A stretch of DNA of 64,000 bases, taken from the NCBI RefSeq assembly GCF_001854765.1, contig NZ_LJJE01000070.1, forward strand, positions 124,001 through 188,000, given 5' to 3'. Every line of letters starts with the position of its first letter. The stretch's first letter is position 1. Origin of the DNA: Vibrio sonorensis (lineage in GTDB: Bacteria; Pseudomonadota; Gammaproteobacteria; Enterobacterales; Vibrionaceae). The position numbers and the translations under genes are program-made. Under the pieces are notes generated by a model that was given only the letters and a program-made list of their open reading frames with translations, was not told where the DNA came from and did no database searches. Shown piece by piece: positions 43,882 to 54,107 of the stretch.

Positions 43882-44907
43882 TTGCAAACTATAACCGTTG
43901 CACTTGATGCAATGGGCGGGGACCTCGGTCCCAGCGTTACAGTGCCTGCCGCCGTGCAGGCATTGTCGTTTTTCCCAGAGCTAAAAGTGACTCTAATAGG
44001 TGATCAAAACGCGATCACTGCTCAACTCGTAAAGCTAGGCCGTAAAGCGGATAGTCGCCTGACTATTCAACATAGCGAACGAGTCATATCTAATTCTGAA
44101 AAACCTTCTCTTGCTTTAAGAAACAGTGCCGGAAGTTCAATGGCCATGGCGATAGACGCTGTGTCTGAAGGGCTTGCTGATGCTTGCGTTAGCGGTGGTA
44201 ATACCGGGGCGTTAATGGCGTTGTCCCGTTTTAAACTCAAACTCTTGCCCGGTATTGAAAGGCCTGCTCTAGTTTCTGCCTTACCGACGGTTCAAGGTGG
44301 AAAAACATGGATGCTCGACTTGGGCGCGAATGTTTCGAGTGATGCAGACTCTCTATTCCAATTTGCCGTTATGGGCAGTGCTTTGGCAGAGCAATATTTA
44401 CAGCGCAAGCCACGAGTCGCCATACTCAATATTGGGGCAGAGGAAATTAAGGGTAACGATCTGGTTAAGCGTTGCTCTGAAATGCTATCAGACACCGACT
44501 CTATTCACTATATTGGTTATATTGAGGGCAATCAGCTTCTCGAAGGTGATGCCGAAGTGGTGGTATGTGATGGTTTTGTCGGCAATGTTTGCCTTAAAGC
44601 GTGCGAAGGTACCGCTCAACTCTTTATTAATAAAGTAAAATCCGCCATGATGGCCTCTTCATTAAAAGGTTGGGTCGCCAGAAAACTGTTTTCTGGTCTG
44701 ATTAATGAACTAAAAACACTGAACCCCGACCAGTATAACGGCGCAAGTTTGTTAGGATTGCGCGGCATTGTCATAAAAAGCCACGGAAGTGCTGATGTTA
44801 AAGCGGTCACCAATGCAATTGGTGAGGCTTTACACGAGGTCAAACGACAAGTACCCAGCCGTATTAGCGATCGTTTGGAAGCGGTTTTACTCGAGAGGCA
44901 TTATTAG
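43882..44907 (+). CDS. plsX: PlsX, phosphate acyltransferase
   Basis: Converts acyl-ACP to acyl-phosphate for phospholipid synthesis. It has 341 residues and begins at TTG 43882 ([16 protein letters not shown]); no ATG is available nearby and the start follows AAGG by 8 bases. Conserved blocks are [34 protein letters not shown] and [20 protein letters not shown]. It lies nine bases after rpmF and six before fabH, in the yceD-rpmF-plsX-fab operon. Confidence 0.96.
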   Translation: MQTITVALDAMGGDLGPSVTVPAAVQALSFFPELKVTLIGDQNAITAQLVKLGRKADSRLTIQHSERVISNSEKPSLALRNSAGSSMAMAIDAVSEGLADACVSGGNTGALMALSRFKLKLLPGIERPALVSALPTVQGGKTWMLDLGANVSSDADSLFQFAVMGSALAEQYLQRKPRVAILNIGAEEIKGNDLVKRCSEMLSDTDSIHYIGYIEGNQLLEGDAEVVVCDGFVGNVCLKACEGTAQLFINKVKSAMMASSLKGWVARKLFSGLINELKTLNPDQYNGASLLGLRGIVIKSHGSADVKAVTNAIGEALHEVKRQVPSRISDRLEAVLLERHY

Positions 44908-44912
44908 TCTAC

Positions 44913-45863
44913 ATGTATAGCAAAATTTTAGGTACTGGCAGCTACCTGCCATCTCAAGTGCGTTCTAACGCTGATTTAGAAAAAATGGTAGACACAAGCG
45001 ACGAGTGGATTGTAACCCGTACTGGTATTAAAGAACGTCGCATTGCTGCTGAAAACGAAACTGTTGCGGATATGGGTTATCACGCGGCAGTGAATGCCAT
45101 CGATATGGCGGGTATCGATAAAAATGATATCGATCTCATTATTGTTGCGACCACCAGTGGTAGCCACACTTTCCCCTCTTCAGCGTGTCAGGTGCAAGCT
45201 CAATTAGGTATTAAAGGTTGTCCAGCGTTTGATATTGCGGCGGCGTGCTCAGGTTTTGTTTACGCTCTATCCGTTGCTGATCAGCATATTAAAACAGGTA
45301 TGTGTAAGAATGTGCTTGTTATTGGTTCCGACGCATTGTCTAAAACCTGTGATCCAACGGACCGCTCAACCATCATCTTGTTTGGTGATGCAGCAGGCGC
45401 TGTCGTTGTTGGACAGAGCGAAGAGCCGGGGATCTTATCCACTCATATCTATTCTGACGGGGCTTTTGGAGAACTGTTGAGTCTTGAAGTTCCCCAGCGC
45501 GGTAAAGATGCGGATAAATGGTTACACATGGCGGGTAATGAAGTGTTTAAAGTCGCCGTTACTCAGCTATCTCGCCTTGTGAAAGACACCCTTGACGCCA
45601 ATGGTATGCACAAAAGTGAACTTGATTGGCTTGTGCCGCATCAGGCGAACTATCGAATTATTTCTGCGACAGCGAAAAAATTGTCTATGTCTCTAGACCA
45701 AGTGGTTGTTACTTTGGACAGACATGGCAATACCTCTGCCGCAACGGTACCGACAGCACTCGATGAAGCGGTACGCGACGGTCGAATTCAACGCGGTCAG
45801 ACCCTGTTACTCGAAGCCTTTGGCGGCGGTTTTACATGGGGTTCAGCACTAGTTAGATTCTAA
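44913..45863 (+). CDS. fabH: 3-oxoacyl-ACP synthase III (FabH)
   Basis: Condenses acetyl-CoA with malonyl-ACP to start fatty acid chains. It has 316 residues and the catalytic triad Cys in [11 protein letters not shown], His in [10 protein letters not shown] and Asn in [10 protein letters not shown]. The start is [28 protein letters not shown]. The gene is six bases after plsX, and a terminator follows, so fabD may need its own or read-through promoter. Confidence 0.97.
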   Translation: MYSKILGTGSYLPSQVRSNADLEKMVDTSDEWIVTRTGIKERRIAAENETVADMGYHAAVNAIDMAGIDKNDIDLIIVATTSGSHTFPSSACQVQAQLGIKGCPAFDIAAACSGFVYALSVADQHIKTGMCKNVLVIGSDALSKTCDPTDRSTIILFGDAAGAVVVGQSEEPGILSTHIYSDGAFGELLSLEVPQRGKDADKWLHMAGNEVFKVAVTQLSRLVKDTLDANGMHKSELDWLVPHQANYRIISATAKKLSMSLDQVVVTLDRHGNTSAATVPTALDEAVRDGRIQRGQTLLLEAFGGGFTWGSALVRF

Positions 45864-45885
45864 GCTGTCACTCGATTTTCAATTT

Positions 45886-45919
45886 TAAAAAGCACAATAG
45901 GGTGCTTTTTATTCTTTTT
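45886..45919 (+). terminator. Terminator between fabH and fabD
   Basis: AAAAAGCAC/GTGCTTTTT with a 6-base loop, then ATTCTTTTTA. The stem is short, so read-through to fabD is likely. Confidence 0.7.
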
Positions 45920-45941
45920 AACTTTGTTAAAGGAAAAGAAC

Positions 45942-46865
45942 ATGAGCAACTTTGCTATTGTATTTCCAGGTCAAGGTTCACAAGCAGTTGGTATGCTTGC
46001 TGAACTTGGCGAACAGTATGAAGTAGTAAAGCAAACATTTGCGGAAGCTTCTGAAGCACTTGGTTATGATTTGTGGGCACTAGTCCAAAACGGACCAGCA
46101 GAAGACCTCAACCAAACATTTCGCACTCAGCCAGCACTGTTAGCTTCTTCGGTCGCTATCTGGCGCGTATGGAATGAACAAGGCTTAGCGCAACCAGCGA
46201 ATCTAGCCGGTCACAGTTTAGGTGAGTACTCAGCACTCGTTTGTGCTGGTGTTATCGACTTTAAACAGGCGATCAAACTGGTTGAGCTTCGCGGTCAATT
46301 GATGCAAGAAGCGGTACCGGCAGGCACAGGTGCGATGTACGCGATCATTGGCCTTGATGACGACGCTATCGCGAAAGCGTGTGAAGAAGGGGCGCAAGGC
46401 GATGTTGTCTCTCCTGTTAACTTTAACTCTCCGGGTCAGGTTGTTATTGCTGGTTCAAAAGAAGCAGTTGAACGCGCGGGCGCTCTTTGTAAAGAAGCGG
46501 GCGCTAAGCGAGCTCTACCATTGCCAGTTTCAGTACCATCGCATTGTGCACTGATGAAGCCAGCAGCGGAAAAACTTGCAGTAGCACTAGAAGCGATTGA
46601 TTTTAATACGCCTCAGCTGCCAGTTATCAACAACGTAGATGTGTCGGCTGAAACGGATCCAGCAAAAATCAAAGACGCGTTGGTTCGCCAACTTCACAGC
46701 CCAGTTCGTTGGACTGAAACGGTTCAGAAGATGGAAAGCCAAGGCGTAGAAAAACTGCTTGAGCTGGGTCCTGGTAAAGTACTGACCGGACTGACTAAAC
46801 GTATTGTTAAGACCCTTAGCGGCGCAGCTGTCAATGATGCAGCGTCACTTGAAGCGGCTAAGTAA
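45942..46865 (+). CDS. fabD: Malonyl-CoA-ACP transacylase (FabD)
   Basis: Moves malonyl from CoA to ACP. It has 307 residues. The active Ser is in GHSLGEYSA near residue 92, with a His in SVPSHCALM, and the start is FAIVFPGQGSQAVGM. ATG 45942 has AAAGGAAA 8 bases upstream; an upstream in-frame TTG at 45924 is less likely. It precedes fabG by 17 bases. Confidence 0.97.
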   Translation: MSNFAIVFPGQGSQAVGMLAELGEQYEVVKQTFAEASEALGYDLWALVQNGPAEDLNQTFRTQPALLASSVAIWRVWNEQGLAQPANLAGHSLGEYSALVCAGVIDFKQAIKLVELRGQLMQEAVPAGTGAMYAIIGLDDDAIAKACEEGAQGDVVSPVNFNSPGQVVIAGSKEAVERAGALCKEAGAKRALPLPVSVPSHCALMKPAAEKLAVALEAIDFNTPQLPVINNVDVSAETDPAKIKDALVRQLHSPVRWTETVQKMESQGVEKLLELGPGKVLTGLTKRIVKTLSGAAVNDAASLEAAK

Positions 46866-46882
46866 GCAAAGGAAAGAATAAG

Positions 46883-47619
46883 ATGATGAACCTAGAAGCA
46901 AAATCGCTCTGGTTACAGGCGCTAGCCGTGGTATTGGTCGCGCTATCGCTGAACTTCTTGTCGAGCGCGGTGCAACGGTAATCGGTACTGCTACTTCTGA
47001 CAATGGAGCAGCAGCGATCAGTGAATATCTTGGTGCGAACGGTAAAGGTTTGGCACTGAACGTGACAGATACAGACTCAATTGAAGGCGTTCTTAAAGCG
47101 ATCAATGACGAGTTTGGTGCAATCGACATTCTGGTGAATAACGCAGGTATCACACGCGATAACCTACTAATGCGTATGAAAGATGATGAGTGGACCGATA
47201 TCATGGACACCAACCTGACTTCTATTTTCCGTCTGTCTAAAGCAGTACTGCGCGGCATGATGAAAAAGCGCGCTGGTCGCATCATCAACGTTGGTTCAGT
47301 TGTTGGTACTATGGGTAACGCTGGTCAAACTAACTATGCAGCAGCAAAAGCGGGTGTAATTGGTTTTACAAAGTCTATGGCTCGTGAAGTAGCTTCTCGC
47401 GGTGTAACGGTTAACACCGTGGCTCCTGGTTTTATCGAAACGGATATGACTAAGGCGCTAAACGATGAGCAACGTGCGGCAACTTTGGCTAACGTACCTG
47501 CAGGCCGTCTGGGTGACCCACGTGAGATTGCCTCAGCAGTTGCATTTCTTGCATCTCCAGAAGCGGCTTACATCACAGGCGAAACTTTGCATGTAAACGG
47601 CGGTATGTATATGGTGTAA
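46883..47619 (+). CDS. fabG: 3-oxoacyl-ACP reductase (FabG), frame broken once
   Basis: NADPH-dependent reductase of the fatty acid cycle, essential in known bacteria. The Rossmann start lies in an early frame, which is lost at a single G at 46898. Reading GAAGGC instead of GAAGC restores MMNLEGKIALVTGASRGIGRA and gives 738 bases, 245 residues. The catalytic Ser, Tyr and Lys are in INVGSVVG, NYAAAKAG, and the Asn in LVNNAGITRDN. As an essential gene inside an intact fab cluster, a missing base in the data is far more likely than a real lesion. Confidence 0.95.
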
Positions 47620-47770
47620 TGGTCTAACGGATGCAAACTTGTCGAACCGTGTTTATAAATGTGTTCTATAGTTTGTGAAGTTAGCCATAATCGTGCTTAA
47701 GATATAGGCATGATTTAAGTCAAAAATGTACTGAATTTCGGTTAAAATCGCTAAAATTGTGGTTTGACCA

Positions 47771-47786
47771 GCAAGGACCCCCTTGC
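47771..47786 (+). promoter_or_regulatory. Hairpin in the acpP leader
   Basis: GCAAGG pairs with CCTTGC around an ACCC loop, about 70 bases before the acpP ATG. A second short stem, TAGTT near 47797 with AAACTA near 47807, may follow. The region upstream (47620-47770) is AT-rich and should hold the strong acpP promoter. Confidence 0.4.
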
Positions 47787-47854
47787 AACTTTCAATAGTT
47801 CGAATAAACTACGGAACCATCGCATTAGGCGAAATCTGTAAAGGAAAAGAAAAA

Positions 47855-48091
47855 ATGAGCAACATCGAAGAACGCGTAAAGAAAATCATTGTTGAACAGC
47901 TAGGTGTAGACGAAGCAGAAGTTAAAAACGAAGCTTCTTTCGTTGATGATCTAGGTGCTGATTCTCTAGACACTGTTGAACTAGTAATGGCTCTAGAAGA
48001 AGAATTTGACACTGAGATTCCAGACGACGAAGCTGAGAAGATTACAACTGTTCAAGCTGCGATTGATTACGTTACAGCTAACGCTCAGTAA
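47855..48091 (+). CDS. acpP: Acyl carrier protein
   Basis: A 78-residue acidic carrier of growing acyl chains. The phosphopantetheine Ser is in [13 protein letters not shown]. The sequence [17 protein letters not shown] is the usual start. ATG 47855 follows AAAGGAAAAG by about 7 bases. Codon use is strongly biased, as expected for one of the most abundant proteins. It has its own upstream region and a strong terminator, which allows higher expression than its neighbours. Confidence 0.98.
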   Translation: MSNIEERVKKIIVEQLGVDEAEVKNEASFVDDLGADSLDTVELVMALEEEFDTEIPDDEAEKITTVQAAIDYVTANAQ

Positions 48092-48102
48092 ATCACTCTT
48101 CT

Positions 48103-48131
48103 ACAGGCGGTCAACAGACCGCCTGTATTTT
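48103..48131 (+). terminator. Intrinsic terminator of acpP
   Basis: Perfect 10-bp stem ACAGGCGGTC/GACCGCCTGT with an AACA loop, followed by ATTTTT. Confidence 0.92.
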
Positions 48132-48183
48132 TCAACCCTTCTATACCTCTCATAGAATCACATCAATCCCGGAGAATAAAATC

Positions 48184-49425
48184 GTGTCCAAGCGTCGTGT
48201 TGTTGTCACTGGCATGGGTATGTTGTCACCGGTAGGCAACACTGTAGAATCCTCTTGGAAAGCCCTGCTAGCTGGTCAAAGCGGTATCGTAGATATCGAA
48301 CATTTTGACACTACTAACTTTTCTACCCGCTTTGCAGGTCTAGTAAAAGATTTCGACTGCACTGAATACATGACTAAAAAAGATGCACGTAAAATGGATT
48401 TGTTTATCCAGTACGGTATCGCAGCAGGTATTCAGGCACTTAATGACTCAGGTCTTGAAATTACCGAAGAAAATGCCGCGCGCGTTGGTGTCGCTATTGG
48501 CTCTGGTATCGGTGGCCTAGACTTGATCGAAACGGGTCACACTGCTTTGGTGGACAAAGGTCCTCGTAAAGTAAGCCCATTTTTTGTACCTTCAACGATC
48601 GTAAACATGGTCGCTGGTAACCTGTCTATCATGCGTGGTCTACGCGGTCCAAATATCGCTATTTCAACGGCATGTACTACTGGTCTTCACAACATCGGTC
48701 ACGCAGCGCGTATGATCGCTTACGGAGATGCGGAAGCAATGGTTGCAGGTGGCTCAGAAAAAGCCTCTACACCACTAGGCATGGCTGGTTTCGGTGCAGC
48801 TAAAGCGCTTTCAACTCGCAACGAAGAGCCTGCGAAAGCTTCACGTCCATGGGACAAAGGTCGCGATGGTTTCGTTCTTGGCGACGGTGCTGGCATGATG
48901 GTACTGGAAGAGTACGAACACGCGAAAGCGCGTGGTGCTAAGATTTATGCTGAGGTTGTTGGCTTTGGTATGTCTGGCGACGCTTACCACATGACTTCTC
49001 CAAGTGAAGATGGTTCGGGTGGTGCACTAGCGATGGAAGCGGCGATGCGCGATGCTGGAATCACGGGTACGCAGGTGGGTTATGTGAACGCTCACGGTAC
49101 ATCAACACCAGCGGGTGACGTTGCGGAAATCAAAGGTGTTAAACGCGCACTAGGTGAAGAAGGCGCTAAGCAAGTGCTTGTGTCCTCCACCAAGTCGATG
49201 ACAGGCCACCTTCTAGGTGCCGCAGGTTCGGTAGAAGCTATCATCACGGTTATGTCTTTGGTTGACCAAATTGTTCCACCAACTATTAACCTTGACGATC
49301 CCGAAGAAGGTTTGGATATCGATCTAGTACCTCATACCGCTCGTGAAGTGAATATGGAATACGCTCTGTGTAACTCATTTGGCTTTGGTGGTACCAACGG
49401 CTCTCTTGTGTTCAAAAAGATCTAA
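48184..49425 (+). CDS. fabF: 3-oxoacyl-ACP synthase II (FabF)
   Basis: Elongating condensing enzyme, with a role in temperature control of unsaturated chains. It has 413 residues. The catalytic Cys is in [10 protein letters not shown], and histidines are in [11 protein letters not shown] and [15 protein letters not shown] start at 48184 follows CCGGAGAATAAAATC. It has a terminator that ends where pabC begins. Confidence 0.97.
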   Translation: MSKRRVVVTGMGMLSPVGNTVESSWKALLAGQSGIVDIEHFDTTNFSTRFAGLVKDFDCTEYMTKKDARKMDLFIQYGIAAGIQALNDSGLEITEENAARVGVAIGSGIGGLDLIETGHTALVDKGPRKVSPFFVPSTIVNMVAGNLSIMRGLRGPNIAISTACTTGLHNIGHAARMIAYGDAEAMVAGGSEKASTPLGMAGFGAAKALSTRNEEPAKASRPWDKGRDGFVLGDGAGMMVLEEYEHAKARGAKIYAEVVGFGMSGDAYHMTSPSEDGSGGALAMEAAMRDAGITGTQVGYVNAHGTSTPAGDVAEIKGVKRALGEEGAKQVLVSSTKSMTGHLLGAAGSVEAIITVMSLVDQIVPPTINLDDPEEGLDIDLVPHTAREVNMEYALCNSFGFGGTNGSLVFKKI

Positions 49426-49454
49426 TACATCTTTTTACAGAGACTAGGTTTAGG

Positions 49455-49489
49455 CGGCTTAATGCGATAGCATTAAGCCGTTTTGTTTT
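49455..49489 (+). terminator. Intrinsic terminator of fabF, abutting pabC
   Basis: Perfect 10-bp stem CGGCTTAATG/CATTAAGCCG with a 6-base loop, then TTTTGTTTT. The T run touches the first possible pabC start. Confidence 0.9.
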
Positions 49490-49501
49490 ATGGAGAAAAC
49501 T

Positions 49502-50305
49502 GTGTATTGGGTTAATGGAAAGGTGGCACAAACCGTCGATATCGGTGATCGCTCATTTCAGTATGGCGATGGCTGCTTTACGACCATGTTGACGCTCAAT
49601 GGCTCAATTCATCTGTGGCATTTGCACAAAGAGCGAATGGTTCGCTGTTTAGACCTATTAGGAATCGTTCAACCCGATTGGTTTGAAGTGGAGTGTTGGC
49701 TTAACCATGCAAGCCAACCTTCCCCAAAGGCTGGCTTAAAACTGCATATAAGCAGAGGAGCTGGGGGGCGAGGTTATGGTACAGATGGCGCTGACAAGAC
49801 ACTCGTCACGATTAGTGATTTTGCTTTTCCTTCCCACTATTTGCAGTGGCAAGAAAATGGCATCGACCTCGGTGTATGCACTACAAAACTAGGTCACAAT
49901 CCACTGCTTGCTGGTCACAAACACAACAATCGTCTAGAACAAGTTTTAGCAAAGCGAGAAGCGGAGAGTGAAGGTTTTGCCGATGCCCTAGTGTTGGACA
50001 TCGATAACAAGGTCGTAGAGACTACTATGGCAAACCTGTTTTGGTGCAAAGACCAAACACTGTTTACTCCAACCATAGACAAGGCAGGAGTCGCTGGCGT
50101 TGCCAGGAAACAGGTGATGTCGTTAGCGAAAGATAAGGGGATGTCTATTTGTGAAGGACACTTCAAACTCGATGAGCTATACCTAGCCGATGAAATTTTT
50201 ATCACTAACTCAGTTATCGGTGTATGTCCAGTCACCGCCATCTCTGGACGAACCTATAAGCTGGGCGTGTTAACCAAACACTTTCAGGAGACCTATTACC
50301 CGTGA
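49502..50305 (+). CDS. pabC: Aminodeoxychorismate lyase
   Basis: PLP enzyme of folate synthesis that makes p-aminobenzoate from aminodeoxychorismate. The start YWVNGKVAQTVDIGDRSFQYGDGCFTTML is the family pattern, and the PLP Lys is probably in GHKHNNRLEQ, with TMANLFWC further on. GTG 49502 has TGGAGAAAACT as a ribosome binding site; ATG 49490 would lie inside the fabF terminator tail and is less likely. It gives 267 residues. It overlaps mltG by four bases, as in E. coli (fabF-pabC-mltG-tmk-holB-tatD). Confidence 0.93.
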   Translation: MYWVNGKVAQTVDIGDRSFQYGDGCFTTMLTLNGSIHLWHLHKERMVRCLDLLGIVQPDWFEVECWLNHASQPSPKAGLKLHISRGAGGRGYGTDGADKTLVTISDFAFPSHYLQWQENGIDLGVCTTKLGHNPLLAGHKHNNRLEQVLAKREAESEGFADALVLDIDNKVVETTMANLFWCKDQTLFTPTIDKAGVAGVARKQVMSLAKDKGMSICEGHFKLDELYLADEIFITNSVIGVCPVTAISGRTYKLGVLTKHFQETYYP

Positions 50306-51318
50306 TAAAAAAACTATCACTTTTGCTTACCTTGACACTATTACTGCTGGTTGGGGGGTATTGGTATGTAACCAAGCAAGTTGAATCTTTGCTTTCGCAG
50401 CCATTGAACTTAGAACAAGAGCAGATATTTACCGTAAAATCCGGAACCAGTTATCACGGTTTGGTTCGCGAACTAGAAAAGAACAACTGGTTGCAACCCA
50501 ATGACATGCACCCAATTGTGCGTCGACTTCATCCGGAGCTAATGGCGATTCGAGCGGGGACCTATCTCGTTGCGGAGAATACTTCTTTTCAATCTTTGCT
50601 CGCTCAATTGGTAGAAGGCAAAGAACACCAGTTTTCTATCACTTTTGTTGAAGGGTCTCGTTTCTCAGAGTGGCTTGATGAATTACAAGCCGCCCCGCAC
50701 TTGGAGATAAAAACCGATCAAATGAGTGAAAAGGCGATTGCCGATGCGCTTGGTTTAAAACAACAGAAGCTGGAAGGCTTGTTCTTAGCCGAAACGTATA
50801 GCTATACCTCTGGTGATAGCGATTTAGACATTTTAAAACGCGCTAACCTAAAGCTGCAAAAGGTGTTAGATAAACACTGGTTGGACAGACAGGACAACTT
50901 GCCTTTAAAGACGCCTTATGAAGCGTTAATCCTTGCTTCCATTATTGAAAAAGAGACAGCAGTGGACGAAGAACGCGAACGCGTCGCTTCAGTATTTGTA
51001 AACCGCCTGAACAAGCGTATGAGATTACAAACAGACCCTACAGTAATCTACGGCATGGGTGAAAATTACGATGGTAATATTCGCAAAAAAGACCTTCGCC
51101 AACGCACTGATTACAACACTTATGTTATTTTCGGCTTACCGCCTACACCAATCGCGATGGCTGGTGAAGCATCTATTGCGGCAGCATTGCAGCCAGAAGC
51201 GAGTGATTACTTCTATTTTGTGGCGAGTGGCGATGGTGACCACGTATTCTCTAAAACACTAACCGAGCACAACAGAGCGGTTAGAGCCTATTTAAAAAAA
51301 CTAAGAAGCAGAAAATGA
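50302..51318 (+). CDS. mltG: MltG, endolytic murein transglycosylase
   Basis: Inner-membrane enzyme that cleaves nascent peptidoglycan and may end glycan chains. The 338-residue protein has one N-terminal transmembrane helix ([19 protein letters not shown]) and the YceG domain, with the catalytic Glu in [14 protein letters not shown] and the conserved [13 protein letters not shown]. It starts with GTG, overlapping pabC (GTGA), and its end overlaps tmk (ATGA), so translation is coupled. Confidence 0.95.
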   Translation: MIKKLSLLLTLTLLLLVGGYWYVTKQVESLLSQPLNLEQEQIFTVKSGTSYHGLVRELEKNNWLQPNDMHPIVRRLHPELMAIRAGTYLVAENTSFQSLLAQLVEGKEHQFSITFVEGSRFSEWLDELQAAPHLEIKTDQMSEKAIADALGLKQQKLEGLFLAETYSYTSGDSDLDILKRANLKLQKVLDKHWLDRQDNLPLKTPYEALILASIIEKETAVDEERERVASVFVNRLNKRMRLQTDPTVIYGMGENYDGNIRKKDLRQRTDYNTYVIFGLPPTPIAMAGEASIAAALQPEASDYFYFVASGDGDHVFSKTLTEHNRAVRAYLKKLRSRK

Positions 51319-51950
51319 AACAAGCAAGATTTATTGTCATCGAAGGGCTAGAGGGAGCAGGTAAGAGTACCGCTATCAGCAAAGTGGTCGATGTACTAAA
51401 AAACAGTGGAGTGACTGACGTCGAACAAACTCGCGAACCGGGAGGAACGCCACTGGCAGAAACTCTTCGCAACTTAGTCAAACAAGATCATAACGAAGAA
51501 GAGCTACAAGATATGACAGAGCTGCTTATGATTTACGCGGCTCGTGTACAGTTGGTGGAAAATGTTATCAAACCTGCACTATCGAAAGGAAAATGGGTAG
51601 TGGGTGATCGCCATGACTTGTCATCACAAGCATACCAAGGCGGGGGAAGAGGCATTCCATCGACGACGATGAAAGCGCTTAAAGAGACGGCTCTGGGCGA
51701 ATTTGCCCCTGATCTAACGCTCTATATGGATATAGAGCCTAAACTAGGGCTTGCGCGTGCTCGTGGGCGTGGAGAGCTAGATCGCATTGAAAAAATGGAT
51801 ATAAGTTTTTTTGAACGAACTCGCGATACTTATTTGCGACACGCAGCAGAAGATGACTCGATCATTACCATTGACGCAGCTCAAGACATCGACTCGGTAG
51901 CTCGCGATATTGAGAGTAAGTTAACGCAATGGCTAGAAGCGAATGGATAA
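51315..51950 (+). CDS. tmk: Thymidylate kinase
   Basis: Phosphorylates dTMP to dTDP for DNA synthesis. The 211-residue protein has the P-loop [18 protein letters not shown], and [19 protein letters not shown], which carries the DR motif and substrate contacts. The lid region with [11 protein letters not shown] is of the E. coli type. It overlaps mltG at its start and holB at its end by a few bases. Confidence 0.97.
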   Translation: MKQARFIVIEGLEGAGKSTAISKVVDVLKNSGVTDVEQTREPGGTPLAETLRNLVKQDHNEEELQDMTELLMIYAARVQLVENVIKPALSKGKWVVGDRHDLSSQAYQGGGRGIPSTTMKALKETALGEFAPDLTLYMDIEPKLGLARARGRGELDRIEKMDISFFERTRDTYLRHAAEDDSIITIDAAQDIDSVARDIESKLTQWLEANG

Positions 51951-52905
51951 GCTTTACCCCTGGTTACAGCAGGAGTGGCGCCACTGGCAACAAAGAGTTG
52001 GCAGTGGAAGGTTCCCCAATGCAAACTTAGTTGTAGCGCCCAAAGGTTTAGGCGCTCACGACCTCGTTCAACATTTAGTTGCTGTACTTTTGTGTGAGGA
52101 TCAGTCAACCAGTGCATGCGGATTTTGTCATAGCTGCCAACTGGTTGAATCGGGGAATCATCCCGACTATCACCTTATTGCCCCAGAAAAGGAAGGCAAG
52201 GGGATTGGGGTGGACCAAATCAGACAAATTAATCGCATCGCTATGGAATCTTCACAGTTATTCGGTCCTCGTGTCATCCTTATCGAGCCGGCTGAAAATA
52301 TGAATACTTCGGCTTCTAATGCACTTTTAAAGACATTAGAAGAGCCACCGGAAAACTGTATTTTTATTCTGCGTACGGCGGCCGCTAACAAGCTACTGCC
52401 AACGATAGTGAGCCGTTGCCAGCAATGGTTGATAAGAACGCCGAATACAGAAACAACGATGCAATGGTTAGCGGATAAAGGACACGCAAAAGTCCCGAGT
52501 TATGTTCTAACCCTAAATCACGGTGCGCCTCTGGAAGCGGAGACTTTTCTCAGTGAAGGAAAGATGAAACAGTACGAGCAAGCAGAGCAAGCTCTGATTC
52601 ATTTTCTAGCGGCTAGTGAGCAAGTTTCCGAGGTGTATAAAAAGCTCGATGTCGAGGGCAATGAATCGCTGCGATGGATTTGGTATTTACTCGCCGATGC
52701 ACAGAAACTTCACTTTCAACCGGATTTAACGGGCACCCTCCCCGGGGCTTTGGCATTGAAAGAAGCAAAGTCATATTCCTCTCTCTATAATCAAAGTAAA
52801 TCCCTTGCCGAATTATTGAATCAGTTTTCGGCTTTTTCAGGGTTAAACCGCGAACTACTCATAGCGGATTGGCTGTTTAAATTTTACGAGGATACATGTT
52901 CGTAG
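51943..52905 (+). CDS. holB: DNA polymerase III delta' subunit
   Basis: Clamp-loader subunit that helps open the sliding clamp. It has 320 residues. The zinc module is in [19 protein letters not shown], the sensor segment is [16 protein letters not shown], and [11 protein letters not shown] is the SRC motif. It overlaps tmk by eight bases and tatD by ten, consistent with a tightly coupled operon. Confidence 0.95.
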   Translation: MDKLYPWLQQEWRHWQQRVGSGRFPNANLVVAPKGLGAHDLVQHLVAVLLCEDQSTSACGFCHSCQLVESGNHPDYHLIAPEKEGKGIGVDQIRQINRIAMESSQLFGPRVILIEPAENMNTSASNALLKTLEEPPENCIFILRTAAANKLLPTIVSRCQQWLIRTPNTETTMQWLADKGHAKVPSYVLTLNHGAPLEAETFLSEGKMKQYEQAEQALIHFLAASEQVSEVYKKLDVEGNESLRWIWYLLADAQKLHFQPDLTGTLPGALALKEAKSYSSLYNQSKSLAELLNQFSAFSGLNRELLIADWLFKFYEDTCS

Positions 52906-53663
52906 ATTCCCATTGTCATTTGGACAAATTAGATTACCAAGAACTTCATCAAAGCGTGGCCGATGTTGTTTCTAAAGCTGAACAAGCTAATGTGACCGAA
53001 ATGTTGTCGGTTGGCGTAACCCTCAACTCGTTTCCCGAAATGTTAAAGTTGATTGAACCCTACCCACAGGTACACGCCTCTTGCGGTGTTCATCCACTTG
53101 ACGTTGAAAGTGAATTTGCTCTAGATAGATTGCAGGAATATTCCAAGCACCCCAAAGTGGTTGCGATTGGTGAAACGGGTTTGGATTATCACTATCAACC
53201 GGAAACGGCTGAGCTGCAAAAGCTCAGGTTTGAGCAGCAGGTGAGTATTGCTACTTCATTGAATAAACCGCTAATTATCCATACTCGCGATGCACGAGAA
53301 GACACCTTGTCCATATTGCGTTCCGGAAACGCACAAGCGTGTGGTGGTGTTATTCACTGCTTTACCGAAGACTACGAATTCGCTAAGGCGGCGATGGACT
53401 TGGGTTTTTATATCTCCATTTCAGGAATCGTCACCTTTAGGCAAGCAACCGAGCTGAAAGAAGTGGTTAAGAAATTGCCGCTTGATCGACTACTGATTGA
53501 AACAGATTCACCTTACTTAGCTCCTGTTCCTCATCGCGGTAAGCAAAATCAGCCCGCTTTTGTTGTGGAAGTAGCTGCATATATTGCCCAGCTCAAAGGA
53601 CTTTCTCTGTCTGAAGTGGGTGAAAAAACCAGCAAAAACTTCCGAGATCTTTTTTTGAGATAG
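52896..53663 (+). CDS. TatD-family metal-dependent deoxyribonuclease YcfH
   Basis: A 255-residue TIM-barrel hydrolase. The metal ligands are in FVDSHCHLD (HxH), VAIGETGLDYHY (Glu), LIIHTRDA (His), VIHCFTED (His), and LIETDSPYLAP (Asp). Members trim nucleic acid ends or act on D-aminoacyl bonds; in E. coli the gene in this position is ycfH. It is last in the pabC-mltG-tmk-holB group and has a terminator. Confidence 0.93.
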   Translation: MFVDSHCHLDKLDYQELHQSVADVVSKAEQANVTEMLSVGVTLNSFPEMLKLIEPYPQVHASCGVHPLDVESEFALDRLQEYSKHPKVVAIGETGLDYHYQPETAELQKLRFEQQVSIATSLNKPLIIHTRDAREDTLSILRSGNAQACGGVIHCFTEDYEFAKAAMDLGFYISISGIVTFRQATELKEVVKKLPLDRLLIETDSPYLAPVPHRGKQNQPAFVVEVAAYIAQLKGLSLSEVGEKTSKNFRDLFLR

Positions 53664-53681
53664 AAAATGGGTTTTGCACAG

Positions 53682-53707
53682 AAAAGGAGCGAAAGCTCCT
53701 TTTTTTA
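53682..53707 (+). terminator. Intrinsic terminator of the pabC-tatD operon
   Basis: AAAAGGAGC/GCTCCTTTT with a GAAA tetraloop and a T run. Confidence 0.92.
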
Positions 53708-54107
53708 TAAGCGTTAGTTAATAAAAGCATTATTAATATTCTTGTTAACTATTAATGTTGAAGTTGCGAGTCATTTTGGTTCAAAATGTAATTTTGTTAC
53801 ATAAAATAACAACTGGCTTAATTTTATTTACTCAGTGAAATTAATGCGTAGACAATAATTTTTCAATTTATTCATATATATAGGTCAATTGTAATCCATT
53901 TCACAGCCTGTTTTGCTATGTGATCTATATATGAGTTTGAAACTTAATTTCGTGACCATGTGGAAAGTACGCTGGACGGCAAGATATATTTGTAGATAGA
54001 AAATTGACGTTAATACAATGTTACATTTTCAGCGAGTGCTAACATTTAGGCTACGGGGGTGTGCCGTTAGTACTCGACAATTCTAAAAATCTATCAGGAG
54101 CATAATT
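53708..54107 (+). promoter_or_regulatory. 400-base ptsG upstream region with a CRP-like half site
   Basis: Very AT-rich at its start. TATGTGATCTATATATGAG near 53917-53935 has a good CRP half site (TGTGA) and a poor second half. CAGGAG before ATG 54108 is the ribosome binding site. No open frame is credible. Glucose-transporter genes are often controlled by CRP and Mlc; control here is inferred. Confidence 0.4.

Noticed and set aside
53900..53940. Certain CRP site before ptsG
   Set aside because: Only one half fits the consensus well, so it is listed as a weak regulatory note and not as a firm site.
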